From Photobacterium proteolyticum (GTDB taxonomy: Bacteria; Pseudomonadota; Gammaproteobacteria; Enterobacterales; Vibrionaceae): 64,000 bases of DNA. The notes under the pieces were generated by a model. That model had not been told where the DNA came from and did not search any database. It worked only from the letters and a program-made list of their open reading frames with translations. Positions 26,687 to 36,439 of this stretch are shown here, piece after piece (position 1 is the first letter of the stretch; every line of letters starts with the position of its first letter). The position numbers and the translations under genes were made by a program. The stretch is taken from NCBI RefSeq assembly GCF_001939735.1, contig NZ_MJIL01000047.1, forward strand, positions 1 through 64,000, written 5' to 3'.

Positions 26687-29284
26687 TTAAACCGCAGCCT
26701 GAATAATCACATCATCCGCTTTCTTGGTGTAACTATCCATACGATGGAAGTTCAGGTAGCGGTAGGTATCCGCAGCTGTTGCATCAATCTGCTTCGCATA
26801 CTCCAGGTACTCTTCCTTGGTCGGAATGCGACCCAGGATAGCACCTACTGCTGCAAGCTCGGCTGAAGACAGATACACATTGGCACCGGTACCCAGACGG
26901 TTCGGGAAGTTACGGGTCGAGGTCGACATCACCGTCGCTTTATCCGCAACACGGGCCTGGTTACCCATACACAACGAACATCCCGGCGTTTCGATACGCA
27001 CCCCGGCGCGACCAAAGATGCCGTAGTAGCCTTCTTCCGTCAGCTGATCCTTATCCATCTTGGTTGGTGGCGCAACCCACAAACGGGTATCCAACTGACC
27101 ACCGAACTTCTCAAGCAGTTTACCTGCCGCACGGAAGTGACCGATGTTGGTCATACAAGATCCGATAAAGACTTCGTCGATCTCTGTGCCCTGCACTTCA
27201 GACAGCAGGCGGGCATCATCAGGATCGTTCGGCGCACACAGGATTGGCTCGTTGATTTCAGCCAGATCGATTTCGATCACATGCGCATACTCAGCATCTT
27301 TATCAGCTTCCATCAGCTCAGGGGTGGCCAGCCACTCTTCCATCGCAGTAATACGGCGCTCGATGGTACGGCGATCGCCATAACCTTCGGAGATCATCCA
27401 CTTAAGCATCACAATGTTGGAATTCAGGTACTCGGCAATCGAGTCTTCAGATAGCTTAACAGTACAACCCGCTGCACTACGCTCAGCCGAGGCATCAGAC
27501 AGCTCGAATGCCTGCTCGACAGTCAGGTGCTCAACGCCTTCAATTTCCAGTACTCGACCGGAGAATTCGTTGATCTTACCGGCTTTCTCAACCGTTAGCA
27601 GACCCTGCTTGATCGCATAATAAGGGATGGCATGAACCAGATCACGCAAAGTGATCCCTTCTTGCATCTCGCCCTTGAAGCGAACCAGAATAGATTCCGG
27701 CATATCAAGCGGCATCACACCGGTTGCTGCAGCAAACGCTACCAGGCCAGAACCGGCCGGGAACGAGATACCCAGCGGGAAGCGGGTATGAGAGTCACCG
27801 CCGGTACCAACAGTATCAGGCAGTAGCATACGGTTTAGCCAGGAGTGGATAACACCATCCCCCGGACGCAGAGAAACACCACCACGGTTCATGATGAAGT
27901 CAGGTAGCGTATGGTGGGTATTAACATCAATCGGTTTCGGATAAGCCGACGTGTGACAGAACGACTGCATAGTCAGTTCGGCAGAGAAGCCCAGACAAGC
28001 CAGATCTTTTAGCTCGTCACGGGTCATTGGACCGGTCGTATCCTGAGAACCAACAGTGGTCATCTTAGGCTCACAATAGGTGCCCGGGCGAACGCCCTCG
28101 ACACCACAGGCCTTACCGACCATCTTCTGCGCCAGGCTATAACCTTTGCCGGTATCGGCTACGGCGCCCGGACGGCGGAACACATCAGAAGATACCAGAC
28201 CAAGTGACTGACGGGCACGATCTGTCAGGCCACGGCCAATGATCAGCGGAATACGGCCACCGGCACGCACTTCGTCAATCAGAACATCGGTCTTCAGTTC
28301 AAATGTCGATACCAGCTCATCGCTATCATGGCGACGAACTTCGCCTTTGTACGGGTAGACATCAATCACATCACCCATGTTAAGCGCAGTGACATCGACT
28401 TCGATTGGCAAGGCACCGGCATCTTCCATCGTATTGAAGAAAATTGGGGCAATCTTACCGCCCAGAACATAACCCCCAGCACGTTTGTTCGGTACATTCG
28501 GGATATCATCACCCATGAACCACAATACTGAGTTAGTCGCCGACTTACGGGATGAACCGGTACCGACAACATCACCGACATAAACCAGCTGGTGACCTTT
28601 TTCCTTAAGCGCTTCAATTTGCTTAACCGGGCCAATCGCACCTGGCTGCTCAGGCTCTATGCCTTCACGTTCATTCTTCAGCATCGCCAAGGCATGCAAC
28701 GGGATATCCGGACGCGACCAGGCGTCTGGGGCCGGAGACAGATCATCGGTGTTAGTCTCACCGGTAACCTTAAACACTGTCAGGGTAATTTTTTCAGCCA
28801 GTTCAGGCTTAGACAGGAACCATTCGGCATCAGCCCATGACTGAATAACTTGCTTGGCAAATTCGTTACCTGCCTTGGCTTTCTCTTCTACATCGTAGAA
28901 AGCATCGAACATCAGCAAAGTATGAGAAAGGGCTTTAACGGCGATAGGAGCAAGCTCGCTATCATCAAGAAGTGCAATCAGCGGTTCAATGTTGTAACCA
29001 CCTTGCATGGTGCCCAATAGCTCAGCCGCTTTTGCGTTGCTGACAATCGGGGATGCAGCCTCACCTTTGGTTAGAGCTGCGAGGAAACCGGCTTTCACAT
29101 ACGCCGCTTCATCAACACCAGGGGGAATACGGTTTTCAAACAGATCCAGCAGGAAGGCTTCTTCACCCGCTGGTGGATTTTTCAGGAGCTCAACCAGAGC
29201 TGCAACCTGCTCAGCATCGAGTGGTTTAGCAACAACTCCTTCTGCAGCACGTTCTTCGACGTGTTTACGGTAGGCTTCAAGCAC
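26687..29284 (-). CDS. acnB: Aconitate hydratase B (bifunctional with 2-methylisocitrate dehydratase)
   Basis: An 865-residue aconitase of the TCA cycle. Domain order is that of AcnB: HEAT-like domain (1-160), swivel domain (about 160-370, with [13 protein letters not shown]), then the iron-sulfur core. The 4Fe-4S ligands are seen in [10 protein letters not shown] and [14 protein letters not shown]. AcnB of other bacteria also dehydrates 2-methylisocitrate and can bind mRNA when its cluster is lost. Length matches E. coli AcnB. It is monocistronic, with a 231-bp gap upstream. Confidence 0.97.
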   Translation of the reverse strand: MLEAYRKHVEERAAEGVVAKPLDAEQVAALVELLKNPPAGEEAFLLDLFENRIPPGVDEAAYVKAGFLAALTKGEAASPIVSNAKAAELLGTMQGGYNIEPLIALLDDSELAPIAVKALSHTLLMFDAFYDVEEKAKAGNEFAKQVIQSWADAEWFLSKPELAEKITLTVFKVTGETNTDDLSPAPDAWSRPDIPLHALAMLKNEREGIEPEQPGAIGPVKQIEALKEKGHQLVYVGDVVGTGSSRKSATNSVLWFMGDDIPNVPNKRAGGYVLGGKIAPIFFNTMEDAGALPIEVDVTALNMGDVIDVYPYKGEVRRHDSDELVSTFELKTDVLIDEVRAGGRIPLIIGRGLTDRARQSLGLVSSDVFRRPGAVADTGKGYSLAQKMVGKACGVEGVRPGTYCEPKMTTVGSQDTTGPMTRDELKDLACLGFSAELTMQSFCHTSAYPKPIDVNTHHTLPDFIMNRGGVSLRPGDGVIHSWLNRMLLPDTVGTGGDSHTRFPLGISFPAGSGLVAFAAATGVMPLDMPESILVRFKGEMQEGITLRDLVHAIPYYAIKQGLLTVEKAGKINEFSGRVLEIEGVEHLTVEQAFELSDASAERSAAGCTVKLSEDSIAEYLNSNIVMLKWMISEGYGDRRTIERRITAMEEWLATPELMEADKDAEYAHVIEIDLAEINEPILCAPNDPDDARLLSEVQGTEIDEVFIGSCMTNIGHFRAAGKLLEKFGGQLDTRLWVAPPTKMDKDQLTEEGYYGIFGRAGVRIETPGCSLCMGNQARVADKATVMSTSTRNFPNRLGTGANVYLSSAELAAVGAILGRIPTKEEYLEYAKQIDATAADTYRYLNFHRMDSYTKKADDVIIQAAV

Positions 29285-29515
29285 GACATATTCCTCTTAT
29301 TTCGGTTTAGCCTAGTGGCCAAACATCCTTGGAAGTGATTGATCCATTCTGCACAGTGCGCCCTGTCATTCTTCTTACTAAGCGCACACTACAGGCAGAA
29401 CAGACCAAAACCGTCCAGCCAGCATACCATTTTTAACTTAAAATTAAAAATCACCCTCTTTTTACAACATTCACACTTTGAGCATAATTATGACGTAGCG
29501 CCTACGACTTTAGCC

Positions 29516-31822
29516 TTATAGCGCCGCGCCAAAGAACAGGTAATAGGCATTGTTATTCTGCTCCGTCTGGCCGTATGCGAAGATAAGCGGCCCGAATGGC
29601 GTCGTAATACCGGAGAACACACTGCCGGCCCAATACATCGGGGCTTCGTTGAGCGGGATATCGCTATCGTTATATACCCCGCCCCATTCTACAGAACTGC
29701 CGACATACACCGTCGAATTAAACAGCCCAAAATCCTGCTCCAGCAGATGGTAACGGTATACAAGGGCACCGAAGAGTTTGTTGTTGCCGGACAGGCTGTT
29801 TTTCGGGATCCCCGACAGGTTCAAAAAGCCGCCGAGCTCTTTGGGATCCAGGCTTAGGTTTTCATCCGACTTCACTCTGCCTATCTCGGCCTTGCCCATG
29901 AGGGTATGATCGCCGATCGTATAGGCACCTTTCCATTTGGCGTCGATATGAAGAGCAAGATCGGTCAGCTCCAGCCCCAAAAACTCGTTGTTGTCATCCG
30001 ATGCGGCAAGCTCGACCTGTAACAAATTTCCGCGTTTCGGCAGCATAAACTCGTCCAGGGTATCGAGGGTATAACTCACATATCCAATCTGGCTTTCCCG
30101 CTTCTCCTTGCCAAGATCACCAAAAATGCCCGGAAATTCAGTCTCGCCATAGATATAGCGAAGACCTATCCGAAACTCCTGCCATAGCTCCGGCTGCCAG
30201 CCAAACGAAGCATCCAAAATCGTGTCGTTGTAGGTCGCCGGAATAAAGCTGTCGATTTCTTCGAGGCTTGGCTCCTCACCAATTGCAGGCACGTTTTTCT
30301 CGGAGTTTTTATACTCGGCACTAATCTGGCTAAACCATTCCTGATTTTTGATAAACGGCAGGTACAGCCCGGTCGCAATCCGTTTGTCGGTCCCGTATTC
30401 CAACTCGGTCCGCCACTCTGCCCCGGCCTCGCTTAGCCCGGTCACATTAAACGCCACTCCGATGGAATAATCGGTGCTGTTTTCGAAGTCATCTTCCAGG
30501 GCAAACCGGAGATCAATAAAATTAGGTCCCCAGCTCTTCTCCTTAACCTCGACCAGCACCACATTCTCGCCTTCCTCACTCTGGATCCGGTAGTCAATCC
30601 GTTCGAAACGATCGAGGGCATACAGGTTTCGTACACTTTCCGCCAACTCTTCAGAGCTAATGCGCGAGCCCGGCTCGAGCTCCAGCCGATCCAGTAATAC
30701 CTGATCCGAATAATGACTGTTGTTAACCAGCTGAATATCATCCACCTTCAACTGATCAAGATGGTTCAACGTACGACGCTTGAGCTGTTTGCTGTCTATA
30801 TAATTCTGATACCAAATAGAGCCACCCAAGCCTTTGAGCTGTTCTTCCAGTGCCATGGCAGCCGCATAGCCGTTTTCAAATGCCACTGGCATCTGCTCAA
30901 AATCTGCCGTCGTGATCCCCTGAATATCTGGGCGGATCAACACATCCTCGCCACTTAATAGTTTTATCTGTCGAGTCGCATTATCACGCACCATGAAATC
31001 GGTCAGCTGATCCATCACGGCAAAGTAATTGTTGAGATCATCACGGCGCTTAAACTCATTACTGATATCAACGGCAATCACAATATCAGCCCCCATCGCC
31101 TTGACGACGGAAACAGGCAGGTTGTTAGTGATCCCGGCATCCACCAATAGCTTGTCACCCAGCTCCATCGGCGGCAGTAGCCCCGGAATCGACATACTGG
31201 CCTGCATCACTTCGGCCAAGTCACCACTTGCCAATATAACCGGCTCCAGGTTTTCGATATCGGTCGCCACCGCCCGATAGGGAATAGGCAGCCGATCAAA
31301 ACTTTTCATCGTTGGCAGGTTGCCGGACGTGGTGCGCAGGATTTCGCCCATGCTCTGTCCCTGGACAAACCCACGGGGTACCTTCAGCTCCCAGAAATCA
31401 AAGCCGATTTCACTACTAACCTGAAAGCGGTCCTCCTGCTGCTTCTCCCTGACCCGACGATCGCTGCGCTGAACCCGATCTTCGTAGCCTTTGCCCCAGT
31501 CCACCGTCGTCAGCAGCGCCTCGATATCATCGGCACTCATACCGGTCGCGTACAAGCCGCCGACATAGGCCCCCATACTGGTACCCACGATATAGTCCAC
31601 CGGGATCTGCATATCTTCCAGCGCCTTGAGCACCCCGATATGGGCAGCCCCCTTGGCTCCCCCGCCACCTAGCACAACACCAATTTTTGGCCGTTCTGCA
31701 GCAAAAACAGGCTGATAGAATAGCACCTGAATTAATGTGAGAATTATCACTAAAGTAATGTAACGACTCGGCAGATACATGCACAGAGAGAGATATCTAA
31801 CAGATGGCTTTATTTGGGTCAT
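29516..31822 (-). CDS. Patatin-like phospholipase with POTRA and outer-membrane barrel (type Vd, PlpD-like)
   Basis: A 768-residue protein in four parts: a signal peptide (hydrophobic ITLVIILTLIQVLF, cleavage after PVFA, about 42); a patatin domain with oxyanion LGGGGAKGAAH, nucleophile GTSMG and dyad DAGITNN; one POTRA-like region (IDDIQLVNNSHYSD ... LVEVKEKSWGP); and a roughly 330-residue beta-strand-rich Omp85-type barrel ending YYLFFGAAL. This matches the type Vd autotransporters exemplified by Pseudomonas PlpD, which expose a phospholipase A1. ATG 31822 is chosen because it gives a proper signal sequence; earlier ATGs overlap the divergent chemoreceptor start. The catalytic Ser and Asp are intact. 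Confidence 0.9.
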   Translation of the reverse strand: MTQIKPSVRYLSLCMYLPSRYITLVIILTLIQVLFYQPVFAAERPKIGVVLGGGGAKGAAHIGVLKALEDMQIPVDYIVGTSMGAYVGGLYATGMSADDIEALLTTVDWGKGYEDRVQRSDRRVREKQQEDRFQVSSEIGFDFWELKVPRGFVQGQSMGEILRTTSGNLPTMKSFDRLPIPYRAVATDIENLEPVILASGDLAEVMQASMSIPGLLPPMELGDKLLVDAGITNNLPVSVVKAMGADIVIAVDISNEFKRRDDLNNYFAVMDQLTDFMVRDNATRQIKLLSGEDVLIRPDIQGITTADFEQMPVAFENGYAAAMALEEQLKGLGGSIWYQNYIDSKQLKRRTLNHLDQLKVDDIQLVNNSHYSDQVLLDRLELEPGSRISSEELAESVRNLYALDRFERIDYRIQSEEGENVVLVEVKEKSWGPNFIDLRFALEDDFENSTDYSIGVAFNVTGLSEAGAEWRTELEYGTDKRIATGLYLPFIKNQEWFSQISAEYKNSEKNVPAIGEEPSLEEIDSFIPATYNDTILDASFGWQPELWQEFRIGLRYIYGETEFPGIFGDLGKEKRESQIGYVSYTLDTLDEFMLPKRGNLLQVELAASDDNNEFLGLELTDLALHIDAKWKGAYTIGDHTLMGKAEIGRVKSDENLSLDPKELGGFLNLSGIPKNSLSGNNKLFGALVYRYHLLEQDFGLFNSTVYVGSSVEWGGVYNDSDIPLNEAPMYWAGSVFSGITTPFGPLIFAYGQTEQNNNAYYLFFGAAL

Positions 31823-31883
31823 TGGCAACTTTTTCCATGAACGAACAGTTCGTTCATTACTATATCGATAAGCAGCTAGCATT

Positions 31884-33800
31884 ATGAAGTTCAACCAGCT
31901 CACCATTAAACAAAAACTAATTATGGCGATGATCCTCGCCGTACTTGCCTCAACAGTCCTTGTTGGCGCTATTGGTCAAAACCAGGCCCGCAGCGTGGTA
32001 GAAAGCCGTTTGCTTGAATCAGAGCTACCGGCAAACCTGATGCAGATCCGCAATACTATCGACAAGGAAGTGTCACTGCTACAGTCCGCGGCGCAACAAT
32101 TGGCAACAAACCGTTTTATTACGGATATGTATAAAGAAAACGGCCGTCCGCAGCAAGAAGATCGACTGATAAAACAGCTCAATGATATCAGAACTCAATA
32201 CAACCTGTTTGACGCGTCTGTAGCGGATCGTACGACAGGCAACTACTGGAACCAGAATGGCTTTCTTCGCCGCCTTAACCAGCAGCAGGACAGCTGGTTC
32301 TACGGCTTTACCGGCAGCGGCAACGCCAAAATGCTCAACGTATTCCAGGAAGCGAACGGCGAGATCAAACTGTTTGTTAACTATCAGCAACTTAACGGGC
32401 GCGGCATGGCGGGCCTCTCAAAGTCTATGGACGAGATGGTCAGGTTCATCAACCAGTTCAAGCTCGAACAAACTGGCTATGTCTACCTCACCGATGCCAG
32501 CGGCATGGTGCGTCTGCATAAAGACAAGAGTAAGATGGGCGGCAGTGATCTGAACCAGCTGTACGGCACCGAGGTCTCTCGCCAGCTGCTAAACAAAGAT
32601 GACTTCAACGTTGCCGAAGCGACTATCAACGGCAGCGATACCCTGATTGCCACCAGCTATATCCCGTCAATGGAATGGTATGTGGTCGCCGAACTACCCA
32701 AGGAAGAAGCCTTTGCCGGACTGAACCAGGCACGCAACCAAATCATGGTCTGGACAGCCGCTATCGCGGCAGTATTTGTCCTGATGGCAATCTGGCTCGG
32801 TAGCAACATAACCCGCCCGATCGAACGCCTTGCTGCTGTATTCAAAGACCTTGGCGAAGGTGAAGGCGATCTTCGCCACCGTATCGATATCAAAGGCAAG
32901 GATGAGATCGCCCAGCTGTCAGAAGGCTTCAACACCTTTATCGGCAAAATCCACTACTCGGTGCGTGAAGTAGCCGAAACTGGCAACTCATTGCGCAGTG
33001 CTGCAGAGTCGGTCGCTTCCCAGGCTCAGCTGACCCTGGATAACAGCCACACCCAGCGTGACCGTACGATTCAGGTGGTCACCGCTATCAACCAAATGGG
33101 CGCAACGGTTAACGAGATTGCCGGCAACGCCGCACAGGCCGCCGATGCCGCTCATAATGCCGAATCCGAGACCCAGAACGGCCAGGCCGTTGTCGGACAG
33201 GCACGCGACAGCATCAGCCAGCTATCCAACGATGTATCCAACGTCAGCGAGGTGATCGAATCTCTTGCCAACAATACCCAGGCTATTGGTAGCATCCTTG
33301 ACGTGATCCGCGGTATCTCGGAGCAGACTAACCTGCTGGCACTCAATGCCGCAATCGAAGCAGCCCGTGCCGGCGAACAAGGGCGTGGCTTTGCCGTCGT
33401 GGCCGACGAGGTACGCAGCCTGGCAAGCCGGACTGCCGACTCGACAGACGAGATCCAGACTATGATCAACCGCCTGCAGGAAGAAGCCAGCAACGCCGTT
33501 AATGCTATCGTCCAGAGCCGCCAGCTAACCTCCGACGGTGTCTCGGCAGCCGACGAGGCATCCGGCGCACTGGTATCTATTGCCGATCGCATCACCCTGA
33601 TCTCAGACATGAACACCCAGGTTGCAACGGCTACCGAAGAACAGTCAACGGTCGTCAACGATATCAACTGCAATATCGAGGAAATCAACGAGACGACCCA
33701 GCGCACAGCCGATACCGCCACCGAACTTGCCCACTCGAGTCAGGAGCTGCGCGAGCTGTCCAAGCGTCTGGATGACATGGTAGGGACATTTAAGCTATAA
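31884..33800 (+). CDS. Methyl-accepting chemotaxis protein
   Basis: A 638-residue chemoreceptor. The first membrane segment is at about 10-30 ([19 protein letters not shown]), followed by a periplasmic Cache-type sensor (about 35-285), the second membrane segment (about 289-312), a HAMP domain with [14 protein letters not shown], and a long coiled coil. The cytoplasmic tip reads [20 protein letters not shown], which binds CheA and CheW. There is no C-terminal CheR pentapeptide. The ligand cannot be told from sequence. It is divergent from the patatin gene by 61 bp and monocistronic. Confidence 0.94.
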   Translation: MKFNQLTIKQKLIMAMILAVLASTVLVGAIGQNQARSVVESRLLESELPANLMQIRNTIDKEVSLLQSAAQQLATNRFITDMYKENGRPQQEDRLIKQLNDIRTQYNLFDASVADRTTGNYWNQNGFLRRLNQQQDSWFYGFTGSGNAKMLNVFQEANGEIKLFVNYQQLNGRGMAGLSKSMDEMVRFINQFKLEQTGYVYLTDASGMVRLHKDKSKMGGSDLNQLYGTEVSRQLLNKDDFNVAEATINGSDTLIATSYIPSMEWYVVAELPKEEAFAGLNQARNQIMVWTAAIAAVFVLMAIWLGSNITRPIERLAAVFKDLGEGEGDLRHRIDIKGKDEIAQLSEGFNTFIGKIHYSVREVAETGNSLRSAAESVASQAQLTLDNSHTQRDRTIQVVTAINQMGATVNEIAGNAAQAADAAHNAESETQNGQAVVGQARDSISQLSNDVSNVSEVIESLANNTQAIGSILDVIRGISEQTNLLALNAAIEAARAGEQGRGFAVVADEVRSLASRTADSTDEIQTMINRLQEEASNAVNAIVQSRQLTSDGVSAADEASGALVSIADRITLISDMNTQVATATEEQSTVVNDINCNIEEINETTQRTADTATELAHSSQELRELSKRLDDMVGTFKL

Positions 33801-33811
33801 CGGCTTTAACC

Positions 33812-33850
33812 CCCCTCTAGATCCCCCTTTTTAAGGGGAAGCTAGAGGGG
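33812..33850. repeat. CCCCTCTAG...CTAGAGGGG intergenic hairpin
   Basis: Outer arms CCCCTCTAG (33812-33820) and CTAGAGGGG (33842-33850) enclose an inner CCCC/GGGG pair around TTTTTA. The inverted repeat is flanked by further C-rich sequence. It may act as the chemoreceptor terminator, but its form suggests a dispersed intergenic repeat family. Confidence 0.7.
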
Positions 33851-34004
33851 TTCCCCCTACGCCTTCACAATCAAATTCGCAACCATCTAAAAACGCAAAA
33901 TAACATTATTCCGCACGGGCATTATTTTGTGACCTCCTCCAAACTTTAATATGTCGCATAGGCGTATTTTTGCAGCTCAATTTGATCAATAACTAAAACC
34001 AACA

Positions 34005-34718
34005 ATGAAACTCACTAAAATTGCAATTTCTTCCCTTCTGGCTTGCGCATTCGCATCGGGTTCCGTATTCGCCGATCCTAAATTGCCGGGTACCGAAACC
34101 GGGTACAGCTCAATCCAAATCATGCAGCAGGGGGAACCTGCCCAGCTTCACTGGGTATCGGTTGAGGAGATTGAAAAGAGCCTAGAGGGCAAGGAGCCAA
34201 TGACAGTCGGTTTTGATATCGACGACACGGTGCTGTTCAGTTCGCCAGGCTTTTACCGCGGACAGCAAGTGTTCTCGCCAAATGGCTACAGCTACCTTAA
34301 ATCTCAGAAGTTCTGGGATAAGATGAACTGTGAATGGGAAAAATTCAGCTTGCCAAAAGAGATCGGCAAGAAGCTGATTACAATGCACCAGAAGCGTGGC
34401 GACGATATTTACTTCATCACCGGCCGCACCGGATCCGAGTGTGAAATTTCCACTCAGTACCTGAAGGATTCATTCGGCATTAACAATATGCACAAAGTGA
34501 TTTTTGCTGGTTCTAGCAAGACGGAATATACCAAAACCAAGCACATTAAGGCGCACAACATTAAGATGTACTATGGTGACTCAGACGGCGATATCATCTC
34601 TGCACGCAATGCCGGAGCAGAAGGGATCCGTATCATGCGTAACGCCAGCTCTAGCTACAAGCCGGTGCCGCAAAACGGAATCTACGGAGAGAAGATCGTG
34701 AAGGACTCTCAATACTAA
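34005..34718 (+). CDS. aphA: Class B acid phosphatase AphA
   Basis: A 237-residue periplasmic phosphatase of the HAD/DDDD superfamily. The signal peptide is cleaved at about residue 23 (SVFA/DPK). The catalytic FDIDDTVLFSS motif carries the nucleophile and acid aspartates. ITGRTG and YYGDSDGDI supply the later motifs. It releases phosphate from nucleotides and other organic esters, aiding phosphate or nucleoside scavenging. Length matches E. coli AphA. It is monocistronic and convergent with lpd. Confidence 0.95.
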   Translation: MKLTKIAISSLLACAFASGSVFADPKLPGTETGYSSIQIMQQGEPAQLHWVSVEEIEKSLEGKEPMTVGFDIDDTVLFSSPGFYRGQQVFSPNGYSYLKSQKFWDKMNCEWEKFSLPKEIGKKLITMHQKRGDDIYFITGRTGSECEISTQYLKDSFGINNMHKVIFAGSSKTEYTKTKHIKAHNIKMYYGDSDGDIISARNAGAEGIRIMRNASSSYKPVPQNGIYGEKIVKDSQY

Positions 34719-34748
34719 TACCAATCAGACAGTTATCCAAATTGGTAT
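34718..34748. repeat. ATACCAAT...ATTGGTAT inverted repeat
   Basis: Arms ATACCAAT (34718-34725) and ATTGGTAT (34741-34748) overlap the aphA stop codon region. Similar termini (TAATACCAATC and TGGTATATT) occur upstream of aceE at 41021-41082, suggesting copies of one small intergenic repeat with a variable centre. Confidence 0.55.
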
Positions 34749-34762
34749 ATTTGCCAAAAACC

Positions 34763-34788
34763 AAAAAAGCGCCCTGGGGCGCTTTTTT
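34763..34788. terminator. Bidirectional terminator between aphA and lpd
   Basis: A perfect 12-bp stem AAAAAAGCGCCC / GGGCGCTTTTTT with a nominal 2-nt loop. It serves both the aphA transcript and the convergent pyruvate dehydrogenase cluster. Confidence 0.93.
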
Positions 34789-34811
34789 CATATCTTTTGA
34801 AGCAGCAAGAA

Positions 34812-36242
34812 TTATTTCTTACGCTTAACCGCTTTCGGGTTTGGAAGGTCAGTGATAGAACCTTCGAATACTTCAGCAGCAAGACCCACTGATTCGTGTA
34901 GCGTTGGGTGAGCGTGGATAGTCAGAGCAATATCCTCTGCATCACAACCCATCTCGATCGCCAGACCGATTTCACCCAGAAGCTCACCACCGTTAGTACC
35001 AACGATAGCACCACCGATCACACGGTGCGTGTCTTTGTCGAAGATCATCTTCGTCATACCGTCTGCACAGTCAGAAGCGATTGCACGACCAGAAGCTGCC
35101 CATGGGAATGTCGCCACTTCGTAGTTGATGCCTTCGGCTTTAGCTTCTTTCTCTGTCTTACCAACCCATGCCACTTCTGGCTCAGTGTAGGCAATTGAAG
35201 GAATAACTTTAGGATCGAAGTAGTGCTTCTTGCCAGAGATAACTTCTGCCGCAACGTGGCCTTCATGCACACCTTTGTGAGCAAGCATTGGCTGGCCAAC
35301 GATGTCACCGATAGCGTGGATGTGCGGTACGTTGGTACGCATCTGCTTGTCAACGTTAATAAAGCCGCGCTCGTCAACCTCGATACCCGCTTTCTCTGCA
35401 TCAATCAGCTTACCGTTTGGTACACGGCCGATTGCCACAAGTACAGCGTCGTAACGTACAGGCTCAGCTGGTGCTTTCTTGCCTTCCATTGAAACGTAGA
35501 TACCGTCTTCTTTCGCTTCAACTGCCGTCACCTTAGTTTCCAGCATCAGGTTGAATTTCTTCTTGATGCGTTTGGTGAAGACGCGAACGATATCCTTGTC
35601 AGCTGCAGGGATCACTTGATCGAACATTTCAACAACGTCGATCTGAGAACCTAGCGAGTGGTAAACCGTACCCATTTCCAGGCCGATGATACCGCCACCC
35701 ATGACCAACATCTTCTCAGGTACTTCTTTTAGCTCAAGAGCGTCAGTTGAGTCCCAGATGCGTGGGTCTTCATGCGGGATGAAAGGCAGCTCGATAGGAC
35801 GAGAACCTGCCGCAACAATCGCGTTGTCGAAGTTAACCGTTGTCTGGCCTTCTTCGCCTTCAACAACGATAGTGTTAGGACCGGTGAATTTACCGTAACC
35901 GTTAACAACGTTAACTTTACGCATCTTAGCCATACCGCCAAGACCGCCAGTCAGCTGAGTGATTACTTTTTCTTTCCAGACACGGATCTTGTTGATATCT
36001 GTCTGCGGCTCACCGAACACAACACCGTGCTCAGCCATCGCCTTCGCTTCTTCAATAACTTTAGCTACGTGAAGAAGGGCTTTTGATGGGATACAACCCA
36101 CGTTCAGACATACACCACCAAGCGTGCTGTATTTTTCGATTAGAACCGTATCTAGACCTAAGTCCGCGCAACGGAATGCCGCAGAGTAACCAGCAGGGCC
36201 TGAACCCAACACCACTACCTGGGCTTTAATTTCTTTACTCAT
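34812..36242 (-). CDS. lpd: Dihydrolipoyl dehydrogenase (E3)
   Basis: A 476-residue flavoprotein disulfide reductase. It shows the FAD site VVVLGSGPAGYSAAFR, the redox disulfide GGVCLNVGCIPSKA, the NAD site VMGGGIIGLEMG, HAIGDIVGQPMLAHK, and the C-terminal base HAHPTLHES. It reoxidises dihydrolipoamide in pyruvate and 2-oxoglutarate dehydrogenases and glycine cleavage. The second ATG (36242) is preferred: GAGG is 5 nt from it but only 2 nt from ATG 36245. It lies 197 bp after aceF with a hairpin between. Confidence 0.97.
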   Translation of the reverse strand: MSKEIKAQVVVLGSGPAGYSAAFRCADLGLDTVLIEKYSTLGGVCLNVGCIPSKALLHVAKVIEEAKAMAEHGVVFGEPQTDINKIRVWKEKVITQLTGGLGGMAKMRKVNVVNGYGKFTGPNTIVVEGEEGQTTVNFDNAIVAAGSRPIELPFIPHEDPRIWDSTDALELKEVPEKMLVMGGGIIGLEMGTVYHSLGSQIDVVEMFDQVIPAADKDIVRVFTKRIKKKFNLMLETKVTAVEAKEDGIYVSMEGKKAPAEPVRYDAVLVAIGRVPNGKLIDAEKAGIEVDERGFINVDKQMRTNVPHIHAIGDIVGQPMLAHKGVHEGHVAAEVISGKKHYFDPKVIPSIAYTEPEVAWVGKTEKEAKAEGINYEVATFPWAASGRAIASDCADGMTKMIFDKDTHRVIGGAIVGTNGGELLGEIGLAIEMGCDAEDIALTIHAHPTLHESVGLAAEVFEGSITDLPNPKAVKRKK

Positions 36243-36397
36243 CATGACCTCGTTGTAGTCTTTTATCCCTAACAGGCTATCAGGTAAGTTGTACTTATTT
36301 GCTGTTGTACATTCTTCTTTCAGATTGCCAACAAGTTTACAGACCTGTTAACAAAGTGAAAAGTATATTGCCATAGCCTGTGAGCTACACAACAATT

Positions 36398-36421
36398 CCA
36401 TGCCTGCTGTTGCAGGCATGG
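36398..36421 (-). promoter_or_regulatory. Hairpin between aceF and lpd
   Basis: A perfect 10-bp inverted repeat CCATGCCTGC / GCAGGCATGG with loop TGTT lies 19 bp after the aceF stop. It has only AATTGTTG after it on the minus strand. It may attenuate read-through or protect the aceEF message 3' end, consistent with lpd having its own promoter. Confidence 0.55.
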
Positions 36422-36439
36422 CGTTGCGGATGTGAAACC

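Noticed and set aside
34718..34748. ATACCAAT/ATTGGTAT repeat as a PdhR operator for lpd
   Set aside because: The arms are 15 bp apart instead of 3, and the site lies at the 3' end of lpd rather than upstream.
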